Shown here: one piece after another, positions 1-4,796 of the stretch | Numbering within the stretch: the first letter of the stretch is position 1 | Layout of the letters: the number at the start of each line of letters is the position of its first letter | NCBI GenBank assembly: GCA_946004305.1 | Contig: CAMFZJ010000085.1 | Span: forward strand, 1-5,386 | Direction: 5' to 3' | Origin: an uncultured Clostridia bacterium | GTDB taxonomy: Bacteria > Bacillota > Clostridia > Oscillospirales > Acutalibacteraceae | Length of the DNA stretch: 5,386 bases | Position numbers and translations under genes: made by a program | Notes under the pieces: model-generated | What the model was told of the DNA's origin: nothing | The model's database searches: none | The model's input: only the letters and a program-made list of their open reading frames with translations

Positions 1-460
1 TGAGAGAAAGGGTCTGTCGTCAGAAACATATTCATATAATATGTCAAACGGCGATATAACAAGCTATATTCCGCCTGCAACAACTCCGCCGGAAACTCAG
101 CCAACAACTCCGCCGGAAACACGGCCAACAACTCCGCCGGAAACTCAGCCAACAACTCCGCCGGAAACTCAGCCAACAACTCCGCCGGAAACTCGGCCAA
201 CAACTCCGCCGGAAGCTCAGCCAACAACTCCGCCGGAAACTCAGCCAACAACATCATCAGTTAAAATGGGCGATGTAACGGGTGACGGAAAAATTACTGT
301 TGAAGACGCAACACTTATTCAGAAGTATATTGCAGCGCTTGCAAATATGTCAAGTCAGCAGATGCAGGCTGCAGATGTCGATAATAACGGCGAAATCAAT
401 ATCAAGGACGCAACAGAAATTCAGAAGTATGTTGCAGGTATAAGCAGCGCGTTAGGATAA
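1..460 (+). CDS. Dockerin type I domain protein, C-terminal part (5' end outside window)
   Basis: The reading frame is open from base 2, so this is the tail of a longer protein. The ATG at 41 has no ribosome binding site and no signal peptide follows it, so it is probably internal. The first 25 or so visible residues match nothing I recognise. A Pro/Thr/Glu linker follows (80-247), then a dockerin (about 266-451) with two calcium-binding F-hand loops: DVTGDGKITVED (272-307) and DVDNNGEINIKD (374-409), each followed by a helix containing IQKY. Dockerins bind cohesin modules on scaffoldin or cell-surface proteins, so the parent is probably an exported enzyme or adhesin. Loop positions 10-11, which set cohesin specificity in clostridial dockerins, are V-E and I-K. 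The two halves therefore differ, which argues against simple symmetric dual binding. The catalytic or binding module is not visible, so the substrate is unknown. Confidence 0.9.
   Translation, partial: ERKGLSSETYSYNMSNGDITSYIPPATTPPETQPTTPPETRPTTPPETQPTTPPETQPTTPPETRPTTPPEAQPTTPPETQPTTSSVKMGDVTGDGKITVEDATLIQKYIAALANMSSQQMQAADVDNNGEINIKDATEIQKYVAGISSALG
80..247 (+). repeat. Seven tandem 24-bp repeats encoding a TTPPETQP linker
   Basis: Seven uninterrupted in-frame 24-bp units run from 80 to 247. The encoded 8-residue unit is TTPPETQP (units 1, 3, 4, 7), TTPPETRP (units 2, 5) or TTPPEAQP (unit 6). The nucleotide copies are almost identical, differing at a few third or single positions. Such linkers are extended, often glycosylated spacers between a catalytic module and its dockerin. 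The near-identity at DNA level suggests recent expansion, and copy number may vary between strains by slippage. Confidence 0.95.
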
Positions 461-483
461 AATGATATAAATCTACCTTAATT

Positions 484-518
484 AAAAGCCCCTTGCTTTA
501 AACGGCAAGGGGCTTTTA
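484..518 (+). terminator. Rho-independent terminator of the dockerin gene
   Basis: A 13-bp perfect stem (AAAAGCCCCTTGC at 484-496 with its complement at 505-517) closes an 8-base loop, and the right arm ends in TTTT. It starts 24 bp after the dockerin stop codon. The A-tract on the left arm could also make it work on the minus strand. Confidence 0.92.
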
Positions 519-519
519 G

Positions 520-605
520 CAGGCAGTGGACATTCATATTACTATGCGTGTTCCTCACAACACTTCTACTTGTCAATTTTATTGTACCAAGTATGTACTA
601 CTCTG
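520..605. other. Non-coding stretch left of the frameshifted gene
   Basis: No gene is seen. One weak hairpin is present: TACTTG (567-572) pairs with 588-593, with an inner CAAT/ATTG stem (574-577/581-584). It lies just past the end of the broken small gene on the minus strand but lacks a T-tract, so it is not called a terminator. GTATGTACTAC at 591-601 recurs at 879-889. Confidence 0.4.
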
Positions 606-793
606 TCAATTAGCTTTTTCAATTTCGCTTTCTTCGCACCAGAATATTACATCACTAACGCTCGAATTATCAGGTTTATCAATAACTTTCACCAAATAAA
701 CAGGAGGGCTGTTCCATAATTATCGTCTATTTCAACGACCGCACCTTTAACATTACTTTTCTTCACAATGACTGTGTCATAAAGTTTTAACAT
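606..793 (-). pseudogene. Small hypothetical protein gene with a -1 frameshift
   Basis: An ATG at 793 follows a strong ribosome binding site (AAAGGAG, 802-808, 8-base spacing). Translation gives 34 residues beginning MLKLYDTVIVKKSNVKG and stops at TGA 689-691. The adjacent frame continues from about 708 as a plausible peptide (PPVYLVKVIDKPDN, then VIFWCEESEIEKAN) ending at TGA 606-608. Adding one C to the CCC run at 706-708 joins the two into one 62-residue frame with a smooth reading (YGTA-PPVYLVKV). The span is 188 bases, one short of a multiple of three. I do not recognise the family with confidence. It resembles short acidic housekeeping-like hypothetical proteins of about 60-70 residues. 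Alternatives are a sequencing or assembly error in the C run, or two real short peptides. There is no obvious slippery heptamer for programmed frameshifting. Confidence 0.65.
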
Positions 794-833
794 TAATCTT
801 TCTCCTTTCTATTATCCGTAAAATATAAAAGTA

Positions 834-864
834 CGACACCATTGACGCAATCTCAATGGTGTCG
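834..864 (-). terminator. Hairpin terminator after the ttcA-lepB operon
   Basis: A 12-bp perfect inverted repeat (CGACACCATTGA at 834-845 with its complement at 853-864) encloses a 7-base loop. On the minus strand it is followed by TAC and then TTTTATATTTT, and it lies about 63 bp past the signal peptidase stop. On the plus strand CTTTATTATTT follows, so it may act in both directions. It also insulates the broken small gene from the operon upstream. Confidence 0.8.
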
Positions 865-927
865 CTTTATTATTTATGGTATGTACTACAAATTCAATAA
901 AAATATATTCGCAAAACAACTATATTA

Positions 928-1473
928 TCATTGGTGCTTTAGCACACCAAACTCTGAAAAAGGCCATATCCTAACCCACGCACGTCCTATAATATCCTGC
1001 CGTTTGACATTTCCTACAGTTGTGGTTCTGCTATCCATACTATGATTACGATTGTCGCCCATAACAAAATATTCATCTTCTCCAAGCTTAATTGGCTGTT
1101 GGGCTATACCTATATTTTCAGGATTAATGGTTTCTCTGCCATAGTTTTCCTCAAGCTTATTTCCGTTGATGTAAATATTACCCTGCTTATCTATCTGCAC
1201 AGTTTCACCGGGAAGTCCGATAATTCTTTTAATTAGATTTTCTTTCTCATTATACGGTGCAGGGAATACAATAATATCAAAGCGTTGGGGATCATTAAAA
1301 CGGTAAGAAATTTTGTCCACTATTAGATTATCTCTATCAGACAAGGTAGCTTCCATAGAGGAGCCGTCCACCACCACTCTTTGTCCTACAAAAGTAATTA
1401 TTAACCATGACAAAACTACAGCTATCAACAAATATATCAATATGCTGCCTATTTCTTTCAGTACTTTTTTCAT
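928..1473 (-). CDS. lepB: Signal peptidase I, Gram-positive SipS/LepB type
   Basis: This membrane-anchored Ser/Lys endopeptidase removes N-terminal signal peptides from exported preproteins on the outer face of the membrane. The protein is 181 residues, the usual size for the single-anchor Gram-positive type. Residues about 10-29 form the N-terminal membrane segment after a short basic start. The family boxes are in order: GSSMEATL with the nucleophile Ser39; the region around RFDIIVF (64-70); KRIIGLPGE with the general base Lys82; and GDNRNHSMDSR (139-149), whose Ser/Asp/Arg positions support the active site. The start is ATG at 1473 with AGGAAGG (1481-1487) upstream. It begins 18 bp after the stop of the ttcA-like gene on the same strand, so the two are probably cotranscribed. 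The functional link between them is not obvious. It may process the dockerin protein among many other exported proteins. Confidence 0.95.
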   Translation of the reverse strand: MKKVLKEIGSILIYLLIAVVLSWLIITFVGQRVVVDGSSMEATLSDRDNLIVDKISYRFNDPQRFDIIVFPAPYNEKENLIKRIIGLPGETVQIDKQGNIYINGNKLEENYGRETINPENIGIAQQPIKLGEDEYFVMGDNRNHSMDSRTTTVGNVKRQDIIGRAWVRIWPFSEFGVLKHQ

Positions 1474-1491
1474 TATAATTCCTTCCTTATC

Positions 1492-2340
1492 TTATTGACT
1501 GTCATAACTTTCCAAAAAGTTATGCTTCACTCCCCTTTGCTTATAGGTGATTACTGTATCAATATTTACATTTTCCACACTTCTGAAAATATTGCTCTCA
1601 ACCTGAGGATTTGTCTTTTTAAGCTGAGCTATAAGTTCTTTTATTTCCTTTCGCTTTGAAGTTGTTTCGTTATTCTCATTGGCATTGTTTTCCGTAAATT
1701 TGCAAGCACATTGCAAAAATTCAAGATTATTGTATTTACACCAATGGATTATATCTTTCTCACGGATAAGATACATTGGACGTATAAGCTCCATACCCTG
1801 ATAGTTGGTACTGTGGAGCTTTGGCATCATTGTCTGTACCTGTCCGCCGTAAAGCATTCCCATAAGTATTGTTTCAATTACATCATCAAAATGATGACCT
1901 AAAGCAATTTTATTGCAACCCAGACTTTGGGCATATTTATAAAGGTGACCTCTCCTCATTCTTGCACAGAGATAACAGGGGTTTTTCTCAACATTAAACA
2001 CAGAAGAAAAAATATCACTTTCAAAAATATGTATAGGTACATTTAAAAGCTCCCCGTTTTGCAAAATCTTTGCTCTGTTTTCGGAATTGTACCCCGGGTC
2101 CATTACAATATATTCCACCTGAAAGGGATACTTGTTGTGACGCTTAAGCTCCTGAAAAAGCTTTGCCATAAGCATAGAATCCTTGCCTCCGGATATACAA
2201 ACCGCCAACTTATCCCCTTCCTCAAGGAGCTGATACTCGAGAATTGCTGCGGTAAATCTTCCCCATATTGATTTGCTGAACTTTTTGCGTATGCTTTTTT
2301 CAACTTCTTCTGCTTTGCTGTGAATTAATAAATCTGACAC
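1492..2340 (-). CDS. ttcA: TtcA-family tRNA 2-thiocytidine synthetase (PP-loop, Fe-S)
   Basis: TtcA enzymes activate C32 of some tRNAs with ATP and replace its oxygen with sulfur, using a 4Fe-4S cluster; the assignment here is by family. The 282-residue protein has the PP-loop SGGKDS at 50-55 in a Rossmann-like fold. A CxxC pair follows (C122, C125, in PCYLCARMRRG), then GHHFDD (148-153), another adenylation-domain signature. A late Cys pair C211/C213 (QCACKF) can supply the third cluster ligand; E. coli TtcA uses C122, C125 and C222. The start is GTG at 2340, chosen because GGAGG (2347-2351) lies 6 bases upstream and no nearby ATG fits. It is first in an operon with signal peptidase and is divergent from an IscR-like regulator. 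Clostridial paralogues of TtcA are not all characterised, so the exact tRNA target is inferred. Confidence 0.88.
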   Translation of the reverse strand: MSDLLIHSKAEEVEKSIRKKFSKSIWGRFTAAILEYQLLEEGDKLAVCISGGKDSMLMAKLFQELKRHNKYPFQVEYIVMDPGYNSENRAKILQNGELLNVPIHIFESDIFSSVFNVEKNPCYLCARMRRGHLYKYAQSLGCNKIALGHHFDDVIETILMGMLYGGQVQTMMPKLHSTNYQGMELIRPMYLIREKDIIHWCKYNNLEFLQCACKFTENNANENNETTSKRKEIKELIAQLKKTNPQVESNIFRSVENVNIDTVITYKQRGVKHNFLESYDSQ

Positions 2341-2370
2341 CTAAATCCTCCAAAAGTGTTTCTACAATTG

Positions 2371-2399
2371 ATTTTACCACTAAAAACAAGTAAATACAA
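2371..2399 (-). promoter_or_regulatory. Promoter of the ttcA-lepB operon
   Basis: On the minus strand TTGTAT (2394-2399) is followed after exactly 17 bases by TAAAAT (2371-2376), a sigma-A-like promoter with a good -10 and a weak -35. Transcription would start near 2364, leaving a leader of about 24 nt that includes the GGAGG site. Confidence 0.65.
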
Positions 2400-2418
2400 T
2401 AATTTTTTAATTTTGTTC

Positions 2419-2447
2419 TTGAAAGCCTACCAATTTTGTAGTATTAT
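2419..2447 (+). promoter_or_regulatory. Promoter of the Rrf2-family regulator
   Basis: TTGAAA (2419-2424), a 17-base spacer, then TATTAT (2442-2447) match sigma-A consensus spacing. The predicted start near 2454 gives a leader of only about 14 nt, just enough for the ribosome binding site AAGGTG (2457-2462). A palindrome occupies the spacer (see the operator entry). Confidence 0.78.
2427..2441. promoter_or_regulatory. Candidate Rrf2/IscR operator (15-bp palindrome)
   Basis: CTACCAATTTTGTAG is a 15-bp palindrome around the central T at 2434, with one mismatched pair (2431/2437). It fills the spacer between -35 and -10 of the regulator's own promoter, where a bound dimer would block RNA polymerase. 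Rrf2 proteins commonly repress their own genes, so autoregulation is a reasonable inference. A half-site-like CTACAATT at 2363-2370 lies in the ttcA leader, which is weaker evidence for shared control. Confidence 0.6.
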
Positions 2448-2467
2448 TATTATCAGAAGGTGATATT

Positions 2468-2905
2468 ATGAAAATTTCCACAAAAGGCAGATACGCTCTC
2501 AGAATGCTTATCGACCTTGCTGAACATAGAGATGAAGGCTTTATAGCTTTAAAGGACATTGCAAAAAGACAGAATATGTCCAAAAAATATTTGGAGCAGA
2601 TTGTTCCTGTATTAAATCGCTCCAATATACTTTTGACAAACAGAGGTTATCAAGGAGGATACAAGCTTGCCAAGGAACCGTCAAACTATACTGTGGGAGA
2701 TATTTTAAGACTTACAGAAGGCTCTCTTGCACCTGTAGCATGTCTGGACAATGAGCCTATAGGTTGTGAAAAAATTGATGAATGCAGCACAATAGGTCTA
2801 TGGAAAGGTCTTAATAAGGTAATTAATGATTATCTGGACAGCATTACCCTGCAAACAATACTGGACAACCGTATAGAAAGCTATACTAACAACTATGTTA
2901 TATAA
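2468..2905 (+). CDS. Rrf2-family transcriptional regulator, IscR-like with three Cys
   Basis: This 145-residue DNA-binding protein has the Rrf2 winged helix at about 1-85: MKISTKGRYALRMLIDLA, the recognition-helix region MSKKYLEQIVPVL, and the wing NRGYQGGYKLA. C92, C100 and C106 (spacing X7 and X5) follow, matching the cluster-binding region of IscR (C92, C98, C104 in E. coli), so it probably holds an Fe-S cluster. The residue at the place of the E. coli His107 ligand is Ile109, so the fourth ligand must differ. CymR, the cysteine regulator of Bacilli, lacks these Cys, which disfavours that identity. The start ATG has AAGGTG 5 bases upstream. No cysteine desulfurase or scaffold gene follows: the gene ends before a terminator and a convergent degV-family gene. 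It is divergent from ttcA, itself in an Fe-S enzyme family, which may be a target. Likely roles are Fe-S homeostasis or oxidative stress. Confidence 0.9.
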   Translation: MKISTKGRYALRMLIDLAEHRDEGFIALKDIAKRQNMSKKYLEQIVPVLNRSNILLTNRGYQGGYKLAKEPSNYTVGDILRLTEGSLAPVACLDNEPIGCEKIDECSTIGLWKGLNKVINDYLDSITLQTILDNRIESYTNNYVI

Positions 2906-3000
2906 AAAGTCCAGTGTCTCGACACCCATTTCGAGAAGAAAAATTGATATTTTCAAATCTCTTTTTGCCCGACCGTTTTCGAGCAATTTCCTATAAAGTA
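2906..3000. other. Intergenic stretch with short inverted repeats
   Basis: No gene is supported here. It holds GTGTC-TC-GACAC (2914-2925), the overlapping pair TCTCGA (2917-2922) and TCGAGA (2931-2936), a third TCGAG (2979-2983), and an A-rich then T-rich block (2937-2966) that can form only an imperfect hairpin. These G+C-containing islands differ from the plain AT-rich spacers elsewhere in the window. It could be a copy of an interspersed intergenic repeat, but one copy cannot show that. Confidence 0.3.
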
Positions 3001-3038
3001 AAAAAGCTAACGGCTTTGTATGAAGTCGTTAGCTTTTT
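3001..3038. terminator. Bidirectional terminator between the Rrf2 and DegV genes
   Basis: AAAAAGCTAACG (3001-3012) pairs perfectly with 3027-3038. The stem extends by GCTT/AAGT with one G-U pair, leaving a 6-base loop. The flanks read TTTTT on the plus strand and TTTTTTACTTT on the minus strand, so it can end both the Rrf2 transcript and the convergent DegV transcript, whose stop codon is only 2 bases away. Confidence 0.92.
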
Positions 3039-3040
3039 AA

Positions 3041-3895
3041 TTATTCTGTCATAAACAGTATTCCCAGAGTGCCGGGACCGCAATGAGATGAAATAGTACA
3101 GCTGGCTCTTGTTATGAATATTTCCTTAAAATAATTCTTATTATTAAGGATTTCATACACACGATTAACCACTTCGTCATCCACTCCGGAATGGGTTATA
3201 AACACTCGCTCGTTTCGTATATTATCATACATATTAAGCTGTTCGTTTACATAGGTTTCCAGAACATTTATAAATTTGCCACGATATTTTTTACCAACTG
3301 TCATTGAACCGTCCTTGTTATCAACGTCAATTCTTGGCTTGATATTAAGTAGATTAGCTCCCAATGCAGCAAGAGCAGAACATCTGCCGCCTGCTTTAAG
3401 ATAATTAAGCTTATCTACAACAAAGCTACCGTGACATTTTGATGCAAGTGACTGCACTTCCTTTGCGATATCTTCTGCTTTCATTCCTGCTTCAATACGC
3501 TTTGCAGCCTCAATAACAAGCAAGCCTGATGCTGTGGAAAGATTACAGGAATCTACAGGATAAATATGCCCAAGCTCTTTGGCTGCCATACAACATTGAT
3601 TGTAAGATGTAGACAGTCCTCTGCCGATATTAATGTGAATAACATCGTAGCCATCATCAATATAAGGCTTGAATTTTTCAATATACTCCTGACTGTTAAC
3701 TGCTGAGGTTTTAGGAAGAGACCCGGTTTTTTCAAAATGCTTATATATTTCATCAGGAGTAATATTCACTAAATCCTCATAGCTGTTATCCTCCAAAATA
3801 ACGTGCAATGGCACTGTTATAACATTATAGCGGTTATAAAGTTCTTCTCCTAAATCCACTGTGCTGTCAGCACTAAGGATAATTTTATTGCTCAT
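3041..3895 (-). CDS. DegV/FakB-family fatty acid-binding protein
   Basis: DegV proteins bind a fatty acid; in characterised Firmicutes (FakB) they present it to the kinase FakA, which makes acyl-phosphate for phospholipid synthesis. This one is 284 residues, the normal length. Family signatures are ADSTVDL (9-15), KTSA (62-65), GRGLSTSY (91-98), VDSCNLSTASGLLV (114-127) and SHCGPGTLG near the end (270-278). The Thr-Ser, Leu-Ser-x-Ser-Tyr and His-x-Gly-Pro-Gly positions line the lipid carboxylate site in the family. The frame is open back to 3967, but the start is set at ATG 3895. GGAGG (3901-3905) is 5 bases upstream, the family's N-terminus begins there, and the promoter lies inside the would-be extension. 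No fakA-type kinase gene is next to it, so its partner must be elsewhere. The lipid bound is unknown. Confidence 0.93.
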   Translation of the reverse strand: MSNKIILSADSTVDLGEELYNRYNVITVPLHVILEDNSYEDLVNITPDEIYKHFEKTGSLPKTSAVNSQEYIEKFKPYIDDGYDVIHINIGRGLSTSYNQCCMAAKELGHIYPVDSCNLSTASGLLVIEAAKRIEAGMKAEDIAKEVQSLASKCHGSFVVDKLNYLKAGGRCSALAALGANLLNIKPRIDVDNKDGSMTVGKKYRGKFINVLETYVNEQLNMYDNIRNERVFITHSGVDDEVVNRVYEILNNKNYFKEIFITRASCTISSHCGPGTLGILFMTE

Positions 3896-3923
3896 AATAG
3901 CCTCCAATATACTTGTTAGTTTT

Positions 3924-3952
3924 ATTATATATAAAACTACAGGATTTAGCAA
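3924..3952 (-). promoter_or_regulatory. Promoter of the DegV-family gene
   Basis: On the minus strand TTGCTA (3947-3952), a 17-base spacer and a perfect TATAAT (3924-3929) form a sigma-A-like promoter. The predicted start near 3917 gives a leader of about 22 nt with the GGAGG site. This is independent support for the ATG at 3895 over any upstream start. Confidence 0.82.
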
Positions 3953-3995
3953 TATTTTTATTAACATTAAAACAAAATTATTAATATCTAAACAA

Positions 3996-4032
3996 AAATC
4001 CGATTGAGATTCTTAAAAAATCAATCGGATTT
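3996..4032 (-). terminator. Terminator of the XRE-desulfoferrodoxin gene
   Basis: A 12-bp perfect stem (AAATCCGATTGA at 3996-4007 with its complement at 4021-4032) closes a 13-base loop. On the minus strand the right arm runs into TTTTTGTTT. It lies about 30 bp past the stop at 4063 and separates this gene from the degV-family gene. Confidence 0.88.
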
Positions 4033-4062
4033 AATACTTAATAAAGCTATAAAATTACGTCA

Positions 4063-4656
4063 CTAACTGTTACTAAACATATTTTTAAACATACCATGCC
4101 TATTACAGTATGTATAGATAATTCCGTGCCCCTTTTTCCTAAATCTCACAGAAATATCTTGTTCCGGATATAGTTTAATTATTTCTGAAGAATCTGATGT
4201 TATGTATGCAATAAAAGATATATAATGCGCCTTTTTCATAGGATGATTAAGGGTAACATAATATTCGTTTTCTACTGTTTCAATATTGATTAAGTGGTTG
4301 TCATCGGTAATTTCCGGCTCTTGTTCCGGCAGTGTCACTCCACAGCAGGAAAAGCTTCCCTGACCGACAGAAGTAATTATATTTCCGCAAATCGGGCATA
4401 CATAGAAATGAAGTTTTTTCATATTGCCTGATTGATTTTCATTTTCCGTTAGATTTCCCGTCAACAACTCTGATATTGAAACACCCAAAGCTTTTGATAA
4501 ATCATCAATAATTGATATATCCGGAAGTCCTCTTCCCGTTTCCCACTTTGAAATTGTCTTATCACTAACATTGATTTTTCCTGCAAGGTCCTTTTGAGTG
4601 AGCTTTCTTTTTTCTCGTAATTGTTTAATTATGTTTCCTGTCACATAACACATCAT
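4063..4656 (-). CDS. XRE-family regulator fused to a desulfoferrodoxin-like domain
   Basis: This is a 197-residue fusion. Residues about 7-66 are an XRE helix-turn-helix (IIKQLREKRKLTQKDLA, VSDKTISKWETGRGLPD). A short Asn/Glu-rich linker leads to a desulfoferrodoxin domain (about 82-194). Centre I ligands are present as C87-x2-C90 (CPICGN) and C104-C105 (SCCG), the rubredoxin-like FeCys4 site. Centre II ligands are H121 (NHLINI), H138 (NHPM), H144 (AHYI), C184 and H187 (YCNRHG), the Fe(His)4Cys site that reduces superoxide in the family. The Glu-Lys just before the first His in typical enzymes is Asp119-Asn120 here. The likely role is transcriptional control in response to iron, superoxide or another oxidant; this is inferred. 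The start is ATG 4656, 8 bases after AAGGAG (4665-4670). A GTG at 4665 overlaps that site and is rejected. It is monocistronic and next to feoB. Confidence 0.9.
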   Translation of the reverse strand: MMCYVTGNIIKQLREKRKLTQKDLAGKINVSDKTISKWETGRGLPDISIIDDLSKALGVSISELLTGNLTENENQSGNMKKLHFYVCPICGNIITSVGQGSFSCCGVTLPEQEPEITDDNHLINIETVENEYYVTLNHPMKKAHYISFIAYITSDSSEIIKLYPEQDISVRFRKKGHGIIYTYCNRHGMFKNMFSNS

Positions 4657-4677
4657 TGTTTTCACTCCTTCTTTTAT

Positions 4678-4693
4678 GAGCTTATTATAGCTC
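4678..4693. promoter_or_regulatory. Candidate operator: inverted repeat over the -10 box
   Basis: GAGCT (4678-4682) and AGCTC (4689-4693) form a perfect inverted repeat with a 6-base centre that coincides with the TATAAT box (4684-4689). XRE-family dimers typically bind such sites, and a site centred on -10 would repress transcription. A second short inverted repeat, CTTTGCATAAAG (4693-4704), sits in the spacer next to it. Autoregulation is inferred, with no direct evidence. Confidence 0.5.
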
Positions 4694-4712
4694 TTTGCAT
4701 AAAGGATAACAA
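4684..4712 (-). promoter_or_regulatory. Promoter of the XRE-desulfoferrodoxin gene
   Basis: On the minus strand TTGTTA (4707-4712), a 17-base spacer and a perfect TATAAT (4684-4689) form a sigma-A-like promoter. Transcription would begin near 4677, about 20 nt before the ATG at 4656, and the leader includes AAGGAG. Confidence 0.8.
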
Positions 4713-4796
4713 CCTACGGAAAGTAGAATAAAGGAGAGTGGAATTATTCGGTTATATAAGCAAATTAATAATACTTCACCTGACAAGTAAGAATAT

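Noticed and set aside
41..43. ATG as the start of the dockerin protein
   Set aside because: There is no ribosome binding site at a workable distance and no signal peptide follows, and the frame is open to the window edge. It is treated as internal to a longer gene.
80..247. CRISPR-like array
   Set aside because: The repeats are directly adjacent without spacers, lie in frame and encode a Pro/Thr linker.
842..1498. Plus-strand frames across the signal peptidase gene
   Set aside because: They are antisense shadows without ribosome binding sites or recognisable protein features.
2931..2966. A second terminator after the Rrf2 gene
   Set aside because: The A-block/T-block hairpin has several mismatches, while a strong terminator exists at 3001-3038.
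2798..2986. Minus-strand 62-codon frame between the Rrf2 and DegV genes
   Set aside because: It overlaps the Rrf2 coding end antisense and has no ribosome binding site. It is listed only as part of a possible repeat element.
3896..3967. N-terminal extension of the DegV-family protein to 3967
   Set aside because: The extension covers the TATAAT promoter and the GGAGG site and does not resemble the family's N-terminus.
4657..4665. GTG at 4665 as the start of the XRE-desulfoferrodoxin protein
   Set aside because: It overlaps the AAGGAG ribosome binding site, which is ideally spaced for the ATG at 4656.
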